Shown: piece after piece, positions 45,357 to 54,489 of the stretch
Layout of the letters: every line of letters starts with the position of its first letter
How positions within the stretch are numbered: position 1 is the stretch's first letter
NCBI RefSeq assembly: GCF_963678245.1
Contig: NZ_OY782774.1
Location: forward strand, 124,001-188,000
Direction: 5' to 3'
DNA from: an uncultured Sunxiuqinia sp.
Lineage (GTDB): Bacteria > Bacteroidota > Bacteroidia > Bacteroidales > Prolixibacteraceae
Length of the DNA: 64,000 bases
The notes under the pieces: model-generated
What the model was told of the DNA's origin: nothing
The model's input: the letters and a program-made list of their open reading frames with translations, nothing else
Databases searched by the model: none
Position numbers and translations under genes: made by a program

Positions 45357-47308
45357 TTTATTGATTCAACGCTTTTCAAGACACGCTTTTTTACTCTTAT
45401 TTTATATCTTTTTTTAAGTTCTTTTAACCAGTTGTCTTCTAAAAACTGCTGATAATCGGAAATGTATAATCCCTTGGCTTCTTCCAATGTTTTGGGCTGC
45501 GGTGGTATTTCATTTCCGCGGATAAAATGTAAACTTTCGTTATAATCTTCTGGTTCGCGGGCATTCCAAACTTGGTTGTCAACGAGTTCATCGTCACCTT
45601 TTTCAAAATAGCCATAAATAATTTCGGCTTTCCCTTCTCCGAAATGGTCAGTAACCTGATCGCGCAGCCCCGTTGCCTGGATGTCGGGATCTTGTTCAAA
45701 AACAGCATCTATAAAGTCCCGAACCTTCAGGTTGTCGCACTTAATAACCCATCCCTGAAATCGATCTTCCCAGAAATACTTCTTTTTGTTTTTCTCGTAA
45801 AAAGCTTGTAAGCCAATAGAATCTTTTGCCGCGGCATTCCAAATTTTATCTTCCGAAATATTGAACAACAAAATGCCATCATGGTATTCTTTGATCAAAT
45901 ATTTGAACTCCGGATAATTGTCTTCCAAATGATCATCTTCATACTGTAGGAGTCGATCTTCAACGAATTTCTGGTATTTGTTATCTACAGATAATTGAAA
46001 GTCGGTGAGTTCTTCGTTGTCAGGATTGTTTAAATAGTAATCCCAGAAGTCACCGGTTGTAATCTGTTGGTCGGAAAAACTAAAAATAACTTCTCCTGGC
46101 TTTTTAAGTTTGAGTAACTTAAAATGATCATTCCCAAAAGCGGGCTCTATTTCTTTTTTCAGTTGTCCTAGAATTTGCTTGTCTTCGTTGAAGCCGTATT
46201 CTTGTTTCAGCTTATTGATGAAAATTTCGTCGCTATGTCGACTAATCGACGAGTTTTTACGAATTTTATCAGCTAAGAAATCTTTGATTTCTTCAAATTT
46301 GGGAACCGGGCGATATTTAATTCGTTTAATAATATGCCAGCCATATGGCGTGCGAATGACCGGCGAAATATCGCCATTATGCTCAAGTGCAAATGCCGGG
46401 TCGGCAAATTCAGGCATCATGCTCGATGAACCAAACCAAGATAACTGACCTCCATTTGGAGTAGAGCGTCTATCGTCAGAATGCGCTTTGGCCAACTCCC
46501 CGAAATCCGCTCCCTTTTTTAGCTCTGTCGCTAAGCTATCAATCACGTGTTTTTGGTGATTGATGGTCTCTTCGCTGGAGTTTTCGGCTAACCTTTTCAT
46601 GATATGAGCCACTTTGATTTGCCCTTTGGCAGCTCGTTTTTTATTCAACTTGATTAGGTGATATCCAAACTTTGAGCGAACAGGTTTTGATACCTTGCCT
46701 ACTTCTAAATTATACGCAGCGTTCTCAAACGGGTAAACCATTTGAAAAGCACTAAAGTATCCTAAATTACCCTTGTTTTGTTTAACGGAAGGGTCTTCAG
46801 AATAATTTTCGGCTAGAGATTTGAAGCTCTCACCATTCTCGTATTTTTGAATTATTTCATTTGTTTTATTCCAGGCTTTTAGCGTATCATTGGGCATTGG
46901 CTTTTCAGGTAGTCGAATTAAGATATGACTGGCATTAAGCTCCGTTTTCATACGTTGGTAAGCTGTTTTTACCATTTCTTTGGTGTACTGAACATCAGTG
47001 AGGTATGGTTTTGCCAATTCGGCGCGATAACTTTTCAGTTCACTAATAAATCCAGGGAGGGTATCGTAGCCCAATCGTTCTGCTTCAAAGACTTTCAACT
47101 TAAAATTAATGAACAAGTCGAGGTATTCTTCGGGTGTTTTTTTTTCTGACTCATCTATCAAGTGATCATTGTTCTTCTTGTACAAGTGAACAAATTCATC
47201 TTTCAATATGACATGATCACCAATTTTAATAATAAGGTCACTGTTGTTTTGTGCAAATCCGCTTATCGCGAAAAGAACAACAAAAAATAATAGCGTAAAA
47301 CGATTCAT
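45353..47308 (-). CDS. Peptidyl-prolyl isomerase with two parvulin domains
   Basis: 651 residues with a signal peptide (residues 1-19, FVVLFAISGFAQ). A SurA-like N-terminal domain (DLIIKIGDHVILKDEFVHLY) precedes two parvulin domains, about 120-225 (LNASHILIRLPEKPMP ... NKGNLGYFSAFQMVYPFENA) and 230-330 (IKVAHIMKRLAENSSEE ... PNGGQLSWFGSSSMMPEFAD). The C-terminal 300 residues resemble a further substrate-binding region. It is the second gene of the guaB operon, 49 nt after guaB. Confidence 0.88.
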   Translation of the reverse strand: MNRFTLLFFVVLFAISGFAQNNSDLIIKIGDHVILKDEFVHLYKKNNDHLIDESEKKTPEEYLDLFINFKLKVFEAERLGYDTLPGFISELKSYRAELAKPYLTDVQYTKEMVKTAYQRMKTELNASHILIRLPEKPMPNDTLKAWNKTNEIIQKYENGESFKSLAENYSEDPSVKQNKGNLGYFSAFQMVYPFENAAYNLEVGKVSKPVRSKFGYHLIKLNKKRAAKGQIKVAHIMKRLAENSSEETINHQKHVIDSLATELKKGADFGELAKAHSDDRRSTPNGGQLSWFGSSSMMPEFADPAFALEHNGDISPVIRTPYGWHIIKRIKYRPVPKFEEIKDFLADKIRKNSSISRHSDEIFINKLKQEYGFNEDKQILGQLKKEIEPAFGNDHFKLLKLKKPGEVIFSFSDQQITTGDFWDYYLNNPDNEELTDFQLSVDNKYQKFVEDRLLQYEDDHLEDNYPEFKYLIKEYHDGILLFNISEDKIWNAAAKDSIGLQAFYEKNKKKYFWEDRFQGWVIKCDNLKVRDFIDAVFEQDPDIQATGLRDQVTDHFGEGKAEIIYGYFEKGDDELVDNQVWNAREPEDYNESLHFIRGNEIPPQPKTLEEAKGLYISDYQQFLEDNWLKELKKRYKIRVKKRVLKSVESIK

Positions 47309-47357
47309 AAATGATTGTCAGTTTAAAATATCAGACAAAAAATTAATTCAATTCTTA

Positions 47358-48829
47358 TCAACGGCTGCTGTAATTGGGGGCTTCGCGCGTTACCGAAACA
47401 TCATGAGGGTGACTTTCCTGAACTCCTGAAGACGTGATTCGTGTAAACTTAGCATGCATTAATTCTTCAATATTTTTGGCTCCGCAATAGCCCATTCCTG
47501 CTCGCAGTCCACCAATCATTTGGTAGAGTACTTCATGTAGAGATCCTTTGTAGGGAACTCTTGCTGTAATACCTTCAGGAACTAATTTTTTAATATCATC
47601 TTCAACATCCTGGAAATATCGGTCTTTTGATCCGGCTTGCATGGCTTCAACAGAACCCATTCCCCGATAGGCTTTAAATTTTCGTCCTTGAAAAATGATG
47701 GTTTCTCCCGGAGACTCTTCAACACCGCAAACAGCGAACCGGCCATTACTGAATTTGCCCCCGCTGCAATTGCTTTCACAATATCGCCCGAATAGCGGAT
47801 TCCTCCATCGGCAATTAATGGTACATCGCTTTTACGAAGGCTTTTTGCTACTTCGTATATTGCTGAAAGCTGCGGAATTCCAACTCCGGCAATAACCCGT
47901 GTAGTACAAATTGACCCGGGGCCAATACCAACTTTCACGGCATCAGCTCCTGCTAAAACCAGATCCGCAGCTGCTTCAGCCGTTGCAATGTTCCCTGCAA
48001 CAAAATCGATCTCTGGATATTTGGCTTTGGCTTTTCTGAGAGTTTCCAAAACACCTTTTGAGTGTCCGTGTGCGGTATCAATCACAATCGCATCAGCCTG
48101 AGCTTTTACCAACTCATCAATCCGATCGATTGAATCGTGAGTAGCGCCAACAGCTGCGGCTACACGCAAACGACCTTTTTCATCTTTACAAGCCAGTGGT
48201 TTATCCTTGGCTTTTGTAATATCTTTGTAAGTTACCAGTCCAATCAGCTTTCTAGACTGATCGACAACCGGAAGTTTTTCAATTTTATGTTGCTGAAGAA
48301 TTGCAGCCGCTTTCTCCAGTGTAGTGGATTCTGTCGCGTAGACCAAGTTTTCCGATGTCATCACTTCAGAAATTGGTCGATCAAGGTCTTGCTCAAAACG
48401 TAAATCACGGTTAGTTACAATTCCAACCAATATTTTATTCGAGTCAACAACCGGAATGCCGCCAATTTTGTAGCTTCGCATTATTTCCTGCGCATCTTTA
48501 ACCCGCTTTTCACGTTCAATGGTAATGGGGTCGTAAATCATTCCATTTTCGGCCCGTTTAACCGAAATTACTTGCTTGGCTTGCTCTTCAATACTCATGT
48601 TTTTGTGGATAACACCAATTCCTCCTTCGCGTGCTATCGCAATCGCTAATGTTGCATCGGTAACGGTGTCCATTGCCGCCGAAACAATGGGAGTATTTAG
48701 TTTAATATTTCTTGTAAATGAAGAGCATAAATCAACATTTCGGGGTAATACATCAGAATATGATGGGACTATAAGAACATCATCAAATGTCAATCCCTCT
48801 GAAACTACTTTTTCTGTGTAAAACGACAT
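47358..48829 (-). pseudogene. guaB: IMP dehydrogenase (one frameshift; probably intact in the cell)
   Basis: Oxidises IMP to XMP, the committed step of GMP synthesis. The start is ATG 48829 (MSFYTEKVVSEGLTFDDVLI). Two CBS domains lie at ~95-205, followed by the catalytic loop GIGPGSICTTRVIAG with the active-site Cys. The frame breaks at the CC of 47725-47726 (plus strand), where one missing base turns [11 protein letters not shown] into [10 protein letters not shown]. The following frame then gives the normal C-terminus ([10 protein letters not shown] flap, [17 protein letters not shown]). Everything else is family-perfect, so the break is most likely a sequence error. Confidence 0.9.
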
Positions 48830-48854
48830 GCGCAGACTTTTTATTTTAATAGGG

Positions 48855-48862
48855 CAAAAATA
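48855..48862 (-). promoter_or_regulatory. Putative -7 element of the guaB operon
   Basis: TATTTTTG on the minus strand matches TAnnTTTG exactly, 25 nt before the guaB ATG. The TTTG element is not present at 19 nt. Confidence 0.45.
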
Positions 48863-48983
48863 CAAAAAATAACCGGATATAGCCGTGGAATTAGCCTTGC
48901 ATGTCAGCATTAAAAAAATTAAATTTCATTAAAATTTGTTAAGTTGAATTCGTTTTTATAATCATTGTAAAAAAATAGTTTTA

Positions 48984-50882
48984 TTGAGTGATTTCAAATC
49001 CATATTGACCCGCTTTTGGGGCTATTCAGCATTTCGTCCTTTACAAGAAGAGATTATTCAATCCATTGATGATGGTCATGATACACTGGGATTAATGCCG
49101 ACCGGTGGAGGAAAATCAATAACCTTTCAGGTTTATTCGCTAGCGAAACCCGGAATATGTCTGGTTATAACGCCTTTGATTTCCTTAATGAAAGACCAGG
49201 TGGAGAACCTGAACAAGAAAGGCATAAAAGCCTTGGCGATACATTCAGGCTTAAGCCAGCAAGAGATCAAAATAGCTTTTGATAAAGCAAGTTGGGGCGA
49301 TTACAAGTTCTTGTATTTGTCGCCGGAGCGTATTAATACCGAGCGCTTTAAAGATAATTTGTCAAATATGGAGGTCAACTTAATCACAGTTGATGAAGCC
49401 CATTGTATCTCTCAATGGGGATTTGATTTCAGACCATCGTACCGAAAAATAAAGGAGTTAAGAAAACTCTTACCCGGGGTGCCGGTTTTAGCACTTACTG
49501 CCACTGCTACACACGAGGTTGAAAAGGACATCCAGAAACAGCTTGATTTTAAGAAAGAACATGTTCTTCGGGAAAGTTTTTTTCGTGAAAACGTGGTTTA
49601 TGTGGTTCGCGAGCGTGAAGACAAAATGCAGTACTTACTGCAATCGACCCAACGAGCAAAAGGGACTGGCATTGTGTATGTTCGAAGTAGGAAATTGACC
49701 AAAGAGATTAGCGAGTATCTAAAAAGAAATCGGATTTCAGCAGACTATTATCATGCCGGTTTAAGTAGTTTAAATCGGGAGAAGAAACAAAATGATTGGA
49801 AATCGGGAAAGACCCGCATAATTGTGGCAACCAATGCATTTGGGATGGGAATTGATAAAGCCAATGTGCGTTTTGTCATACACTTTGGTCCGGCTGATTC
49901 TCCGGAAGCGTACTTCCAGGAAGCGGGCAGGGCGGGGCGTGATGGCAACAAAGCTTTTGGCGTCATGATTTATGGGAAGTCTGATATTTTGACATTGAAA
50001 AAAAATGTTGAGAAGTCATTTCCTGAAGTTGAAATTATAAAAAAGGTGTATCAGGCCATTTGTAATACGTTCCAGTTGGCTGTTGGTTATGGAATTAATC
50101 AAACGAAGGATTTTAATTTGGGCGAATTTGCATCGAAATATAACATGCAGATTCAGCAAGTTTACAATAGCATTAAAATATTACAACGCGAAGGATATTT
50201 GGAGTTGACCAGTGAGGCTGATAATCCGCCTCGGGTAAATTTTATTGTAACACGCGATGATTTATATAAATTTCAGGTGGCTAATTCCAGTTTCGATGGA
50301 TTCATTAAACTACTGCTTCGTTCGTATTCCGGTTTGTTTTCTGATTATGTGCCTATTAATGAGGATCTTTTGGCAAAACGAGCCGGATTAAGTATGGAAG
50401 TGGTGTCGCGTTTTTTATCTCATTTAAGTTCGTACAAAATCATTCATTATATTCCTCGAAAAAATACGCCTTACATTTATTTTCCGAAAGAACGGATTGA
50501 CATTAGTCGGTTGAAGATATCTAAAGAGCATTATGCTGATCGAAAAAAAGACTACCAGAAGCGTATTGAGGCGATGATCTATTATGCTACCCAAAAACTG
50601 AAATGCAGAAGCCAGGTTTTGCTCGAATATTTTGGAGAAACAGATTCGGTTCGTTGCGGAAAGTGTGATGTTTGTTTGGAACGAAATGAATTGGGGCTTA
50701 GTAAGCTAGAGTTTGATCAGCTTGCACAGGAAATTAAAAAAATCCTAAAAGATGCATGTACTTTTGAAGAATTGATTATGAAACTTGCCGGAAATGAAGA
50801 CGAAAAAATTAATGTTATTCGCTGGCTTATGGATAACGGAAAAATTGTACATCGTATTGATAATAAGTTGGAGTGGAAGTGA
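48984..50882 (+). CDS. recQ: RecQ-family ATP-dependent DNA helicase
   Basis: 632 residues from TTG 48984; no ATG fits before the conserved start ILTRFWGYSAFRPLQEEII. Helicase motifs: MPTGGGKSITFQ (Walker A), VDEAHCISQWGFDFRPSY (motif II and aromatic loop), ALTATAT, GIVYVRSRKLTKEI, YFQEAGRAGRDG. The zinc-binding domain has four cysteines (CRSQVLLEYFGETDSVRCGKCDVC). A winged-helix region precedes it in part, and no HRDC domain is seen. It unwinds 3'-to-5' in recombination repair. Confidence 0.92.
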   Translation: MSDFKSILTRFWGYSAFRPLQEEIIQSIDDGHDTLGLMPTGGGKSITFQVYSLAKPGICLVITPLISLMKDQVENLNKKGIKALAIHSGLSQQEIKIAFDKASWGDYKFLYLSPERINTERFKDNLSNMEVNLITVDEAHCISQWGFDFRPSYRKIKELRKLLPGVPVLALTATATHEVEKDIQKQLDFKKEHVLRESFFRENVVYVVREREDKMQYLLQSTQRAKGTGIVYVRSRKLTKEISEYLKRNRISADYYHAGLSSLNREKKQNDWKSGKTRIIVATNAFGMGIDKANVRFVIHFGPADSPEAYFQEAGRAGRDGNKAFGVMIYGKSDILTLKKNVEKSFPEVEIIKKVYQAICNTFQLAVGYGINQTKDFNLGEFASKYNMQIQQVYNSIKILQREGYLELTSEADNPPRVNFIVTRDDLYKFQVANSSFDGFIKLLLRSYSGLFSDYVPINEDLLAKRAGLSMEVVSRFLSHLSSYKIIHYIPRKNTPYIYFPKERIDISRLKISKEHYADRKKDYQKRIEAMIYYATQKLKCRSQVLLEYFGETDSVRCGKCDVCLERNELGLSKLEFDQLAQEIKKILKDACTFEELIMKLAGNEDEKINVIRWLMDNGKIVHRIDNKLEWK

Positions 50883-50929
50883 GTCGATGACAAAAGGAGC
50901 TAAATACGGACGAAACGAAAAATCTTTTC

Positions 50930-50937
50930 TATTTTTG
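50930..50937 (+). promoter_or_regulatory. Putative -7 element upstream of the DUF5063 gene
   Basis: TATTTTTG, exact TAnnTTTG match, 18 nt before the ATG. No TTTG at 19 nt. Confidence 0.35.
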
Positions 50938-50955
50938 CATGATTAATTCCAAGCT

Positions 50956-51585
50956 ATGACAGAGGAAAGTTTAAATCCAATTGTTTATTCAAAAAATGTA
51001 ATCGAATTTGTTACGGTTGCCAATGAATACTGTGGTTTCGTTGAAACAGCAGGTAATCAAACAACTCGTAGCTTTTTAGATAAGGTGCAAAAGATTTTAC
51101 CTTTGTTGTATCTGAAAACCTCGGTTTTACCCAAAATTGAGAGCTACGAGGAAATGGGGCTCGAAAAGTTTGTAAGTGAAGTTGACTATAATTTTCTTCA
51201 ACAAAAAATCATGAATCTTCTTGGTCAATATGATGATTTTCAAGAGGTTTTTGATCCGGAGATGCAGTTTAGTGATGCTCCTTTAATAGCAAGTATTTCT
51301 GAGTGTCTGGCAGATATATTTCAAGATTTGAAAGACTTCCTAATGTCGTACCGGACAGGTGACGAGCTTGTTATGGAGGAAGCTTTGTGGATTTGTCAGG
51401 ATAATTTCAGAAATTTCTGGGGGCAGCGTCTGGTCAATTGTTTACGCGCAATTCATTCGCTTGTTTACAGCGATTTAAACCTGGATGACCAGGTTACCGG
51501 AAGAAAGACAGATGAGGAGGAGCGTGATGGAGATAGCAGTAAACCGGACTGGCTGAATCAATTGTTTAATAATCAGGAAGATTAA
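50956..51585 (+). CDS. DUF5063 domain protein
   Basis: 209 residues, mostly helical, acidic. The segment VIEFVTVANEYCGFVETAG through KVQKILPLLYLKTSVLPKIE and ISECLADIFQDLKDFLMSYRTG matches DUF5063, a Bacteroidota family of unknown function. No signal peptide or membrane helix. It is the first of three tightly packed genes (2-nt gap, then 4-nt overlap) with an RNase D-like exonuclease and an rRNA methyltransferase. The cluster suggests a role in RNA metabolism, by context only. Confidence 0.8.
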   Translation: MTEESLNPIVYSKNVIEFVTVANEYCGFVETAGNQTTRSFLDKVQKILPLLYLKTSVLPKIESYEEMGLEKFVSEVDYNFLQQKIMNLLGQYDDFQEVFDPEMQFSDAPLIASISECLADIFQDLKDFLMSYRTGDELVMEEALWICQDNFRNFWGQRLVNCLRAIHSLVYSDLNLDDQVTGRKTDEEERDGDSSKPDWLNQLFNNQED

Positions 51586-51587
51586 CT

Positions 51588-52166
51588 ATGTTTATTGAAA
51601 ATATAACAAAAGAAGCACTGGCAGATTTGCCGTTGAAATCCTTTGAAGGAGATATTGTATTGATTGAAAACGAAAGTCAATATAAAGAAGCGGTGAGTTA
51701 TTTGAAAAAACAATCGATTCTTGGCTTTGATACCGAGACGAAGCCTTCGTTTAAGCGTGGGCAAATTAATCAGGTTGCGCTGTTGCAGTTATCTACTGAC
51801 AAAAAAGCCTTTATCTTTCGGATCAATAAAATTAGTTTACCTAATGGATTAAAAGCAATTTTAGCCGATGAAAAAATCACCAAAGTTGGTGTTGCCATCC
51901 GCGATGATATAAAAACCTTGCAAAAGGTAAATTACTTTAATCCACGTGGTTTTGTGGAACTTCAGGAAGAGGTTAAAGAATATGGCATTCAGGATTTCAG
52001 CCTGAAAAAAATCACTGGTATTGTACTTGGCTTTCGTATTTCAAAATCGCAGCGCTTATCGAACTGGGAGGCTGATAATCTCACTGAAGCACAATTGAGT
52101 TATGCAGCGACTGATGCCTGGGTTTCTCATGAAATTTTCAATTCGTTAATAGCAGCACAATCATGA
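51588..52166 (+). CDS. RNase D-like 3'-5' exonuclease
   Basis: 192 residues with a single DEDD exonuclease domain. Exo I ILGFDTETKPSF carries the Asp and Glu metal ligands near residues 45-47. Exo II is seen in KVGVAIRDDIKTL. Exo III YAATDAWVSHEIF has the final Asp with Tyr five residues before it (DEDDy type). There is no HRDC domain, so it is shorter than true RNase D. It probably trims RNA 3' ends. It overlaps the methyltransferase gene by 4 nt. Confidence 0.87.
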   Translation: MFIENITKEALADLPLKSFEGDIVLIENESQYKEAVSYLKKQSILGFDTETKPSFKRGQINQVALLQLSTDKKAFIFRINKISLPNGLKAILADEKITKVGVAIRDDIKTLQKVNYFNPRGFVELQEEVKEYGIQDFSLKKITGIVLGFRISKSQRLSNWEADNLTEAQLSYAATDAWVSHEIFNSLIAAQS

Positions 52167-53347
52167 CATTACCCGTTGTTACATTAAAATCAGGGAAAGA
52201 ACAATCGCTTAACCGTTTTCATCCCTGGGTGTTTTCTGGTGCTGTAAAATTCATCAGTCGCGAACTCGAAGAAGGAGAACTGGTCCAGGTCGTTTCAAGC
52301 AAGAAAGATTTTCTGGCGATTGGCCATTTTCAGATTGGCTCAATTGCTGTTCGTATTATTTCATTCGAAGATACCCCAATTGATGAGGATTTTTGGATAA
52401 GGAAGTTGTCTGATGCCGTTCAGTTGCGACGCGATTTAGGATTGCTGGGTAGTGAGCACACGAATGTCTTTCGCCTTATTCATGGCGAAGGCGATGGCAT
52501 GCCTGGCCTTATCATTGACTACTATAATGGAACGGCAGTTTATCAGGCTCATTCAGTCGGAATGTATCCAATCAGGCACGAATTGGCGAAAATCCTGAAA
52601 AAAATAATGGGCGATTCGTTGAAAGCCGTATATGATAAAAGTGAAAAGACACTGCCTTATAAAGCTGATATCAATCCTGAGAATGGATATATCCTCGAAA
52701 GTTCAGAACCTTGTGTTGTGAAGGAGTATGATTTGTCCTATCAGGTTGATTGGATTTTGGGGCAGAAAACAGGCTTTTTCATTGATCAACGTGAAAACCG
52801 AAAGTTGGTTGAGCAATATTCCAACGGACGGGATGTGCTGAATATGTTTTGCTACAGCGGAGGCTTTTCGTTTTTTGCCTTGCAGGGTGGGGCTAAGCTG
52901 GTTCACTCGGTCGATGCTTCGGCAAAAGCCATTGAACTTACCAAGCAAAATGTTGAGCTGAATTTTAAAAATGACAAACGACATGAAGCGTTTGTAGCAG
53001 ATGCTTTTGATTTTATGCGGGAGATTAAAGATCGCTATAACTTGATTGTATTGGATCCGCCGGCGTTTGCGAAACACCGGGGAGCTTTACGTCCGGCACT
53101 TCAGGCCTACAAACGAATAAATGCGAAGGCATTTGAGCAAATCCGTCCGGGTGGAATTCTGTTTACATTTAGCTGTTCGCAGGTGGTTAGTAAAGATAAA
53201 TTCAGAGAGGCTGTCTTTTCCGGAGCAGCCATATCGGGTCGTAAAGTTCGTATTTTGCACCAACTGCATCAGCCGGCCGATCATCCCATCAATATCTACC
53301 ATCCCGAGGGAGAATATTTGAAAGGCTTGGTTTTATATGTTGATTAA
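52163..53347 (+). CDS. Class I rRNA methyltransferase (RlmI family)
   Basis: 394 residues. An N-terminal PUA domain (residues ~1-75, RFHPWVFSGAVKFISRELEEGELVQV) precedes the RlmI central domain (GEGDGMPGLIIDYYNGTAV) and a SAM-binding fold (DVLNMFCYSGGFSFFALQGG, VHSVDASAKAIEL). The catalytic region reads LIVLDPPAFAKH, and a conserved cysteine FSCSQ lies near residue 337. By homology it methylates C5 of a 23S rRNA cytosine. It is the last gene of the three-gene cluster. Confidence 0.88.
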   Translation: MTLPVVTLKSGKEQSLNRFHPWVFSGAVKFISRELEEGELVQVVSSKKDFLAIGHFQIGSIAVRIISFEDTPIDEDFWIRKLSDAVQLRRDLGLLGSEHTNVFRLIHGEGDGMPGLIIDYYNGTAVYQAHSVGMYPIRHELAKILKKIMGDSLKAVYDKSEKTLPYKADINPENGYILESSEPCVVKEYDLSYQVDWILGQKTGFFIDQRENRKLVEQYSNGRDVLNMFCYSGGFSFFALQGGAKLVHSVDASAKAIELTKQNVELNFKNDKRHEAFVADAFDFMREIKDRYNLIVLDPPAFAKHRGALRPALQAYKRINAKAFEQIRPGGILFTFSCSQVVSKDKFREAVFSGAAISGRKVRILHQLHQPADHPINIYHPEGEYLKGLVLYVD

Positions 53348-53666
53348 CTGCAAGATAGTAAGCTTACTATTATTGTTTGCTTTACACAAAAAAAACATGT
53401 AAAGTATTTGCAAATTTAAAACAATACCTATTTTTGTATATGAGTCTGGTTGAGAATTGGCTGTTTTCTGAGTTTTGAAACCTCCCTTTTCTCTTAAAAT
53501 GAATTTTTTCATTTCCAAACTGGAAACGTTACTTTATGTACTTAGGGTGGGGTAAACTGATTAGGTTTCTGCGATAATTTCATTTTTGTGATTAAATTTT
53601 TCGGTCCCCTTTTTTTACCTCACTTATTGTGTTTTTGTTTTATTTCTAATTTTTATTTTTTTGATT
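53348..53666. other. Long leader region upstream of the RRM gene
   Basis: 319 nt without an ORF. It holds a near-consensus promoter at 53407-53436. The inferred transcript would have a leader of about 225 nt, ending in a very T-rich stretch (53600-53662). This is unusual for this window, where most leaders are short. Confidence 0.45.
53407..53436 (+). promoter_or_regulatory. Bacteroidota-type promoter of the RRM gene
   Basis: TTTG (53407-53410), an 18-nt spacer, and TATTTTTG (53429-53436, exact TAnnTTTG). The RRM start is 230 nt downstream. Confidence 0.5.
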
Positions 53667-53942
53667 ATGAACATTTATGTAGGTAACCTGGACTACAATC
53701 TTCAAGAAGACGAACTGGGTCAAGTTTTTGCAGAATACGGAGAAGTTACATCCGTGAAAATTGTAACAGATCGTGAAACGGGCAGAGCTAAAGGTTTTGG
53801 CTTTGTTGAGATGGCTGTTGACTCGGAAGGTGAAAAAGCCGTTCAAGAGTTGGATGGAGCTGAAGTAAACGGACGAAATATAAAAGTGAACCAAGCCCGT
53901 CCAAGAACGGAACGGCCTCAAAGAAGACCTCAGCGTTATTAA
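53667..53942 (+). CDS. RRM-type RNA-binding protein
   Basis: 91 residues from ATG 53667; a TTG 6 nt upstream also fits. A single RNA recognition motif has RNP2 IYVGNL at residues 2-7 and RNP1 KGFGFVEM near 41-48, then an Arg/Pro-rich tail (RPRTERPQRRPQRY). Such small proteins are common RNA chaperones in Bacteroidota, often abundant or cold-induced. A clear terminator follows at 53972-54004. Confidence 0.92.
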   Translation: MNIYVGNLDYNLQEDELGQVFAEYGEVTSVKIVTDRETGRAKGFGFVEMAVDSEGEKAVQELDGAEVNGRNIKVNQARPRTERPQRRPQRY

Positions 53943-53971
53943 TTGAGACTTTTATAATGTACGAAGATAAT

Positions 53972-54004
53972 GGTTCGCCAGGGGATGCCTGAGCGAACCT
54001 TTTT
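53972..54004 (+). terminator. Terminator of the RRM gene
   Basis: Stem GGTTCGC + CAGG against CCTG + GCGAACC (11 bp with one bulged A), 5-nt loop, then TTTTT. It lies 30 nt after the RRM stop and just before the end of the converging GAF gene. Confidence 0.8.
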
Positions 54005-54009
54005 GTTTG

Positions 54010-54459
54010 TTAGAAGGTGTCGGCCAATATTTCACAAACCTTTTCAAGAAATAGCTGATCGTTGGCAGAAAATGGAGCAGGAGAGTGGCTGTCAATATCT
54101 AATTCGGCAACAAACTCACCATCTTTTAGCACCGGAACCACAATCTCCGACTGTACGTCAATGCTGCATGAAATGTAATTATCTTCCTGGCTGACATCCT
54201 GTACAATTATGGTTTTCTTCTTTTCAGCAACCTGTCCGCAAACTCCTTTCCCAATAGCGATGCGAGTATGATCGGTTGGTTTCCCAACATAGGCTCCAAG
54301 TTTTAAGGTGTTCTCGTTTAAAATATAAAAGCCAACCCAATCGTAATGGAAAACTTCCTCTTTTAGCAAAGCACAAATTTGATAGTGTATATTTTTTGGC
54401 TTTTTACGAGCTAAGTCTTCAATTTTTTCAACTAACCTGTTAAAGTTTGTTCGTTTCAT
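54010..54459 (-). CDS. GAF domain protein resembling free methionine-R-sulfoxide reductase
   Basis: 149 residues, one GAF domain: HYDWVGFYILNENTLKLGAYVGKP, then AIGKGVCGQVAEKKK, YISCSIDVQSEIVVPVLKDGEFVAELDID. This matches the fRMsr (YebR/MsrC) group, which reduces free methionine-(R)-sulfoxide. Two of its three redox cysteines are present (GVCG and ISC), but the first one, normally before the RIPxGKGVCG motif, is absent (PTDHTRIAIG). It may be a reductase using two cysteines or only a ligand-binding relative. Confidence 0.7.
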   Translation of the reverse strand: MKRTNFNRLVEKIEDLARKKPKNIHYQICALLKEEVFHYDWVGFYILNENTLKLGAYVGKPTDHTRIAIGKGVCGQVAEKKKTIIVQDVSQEDNYISCSIDVQSEIVVPVLKDGEFVAELDIDSHSPAPFSANDQLFLEKVCEILADTF

Positions 54460-54489
54460 TTTAAATAATTGAATTCTACTTTTTTGTAT

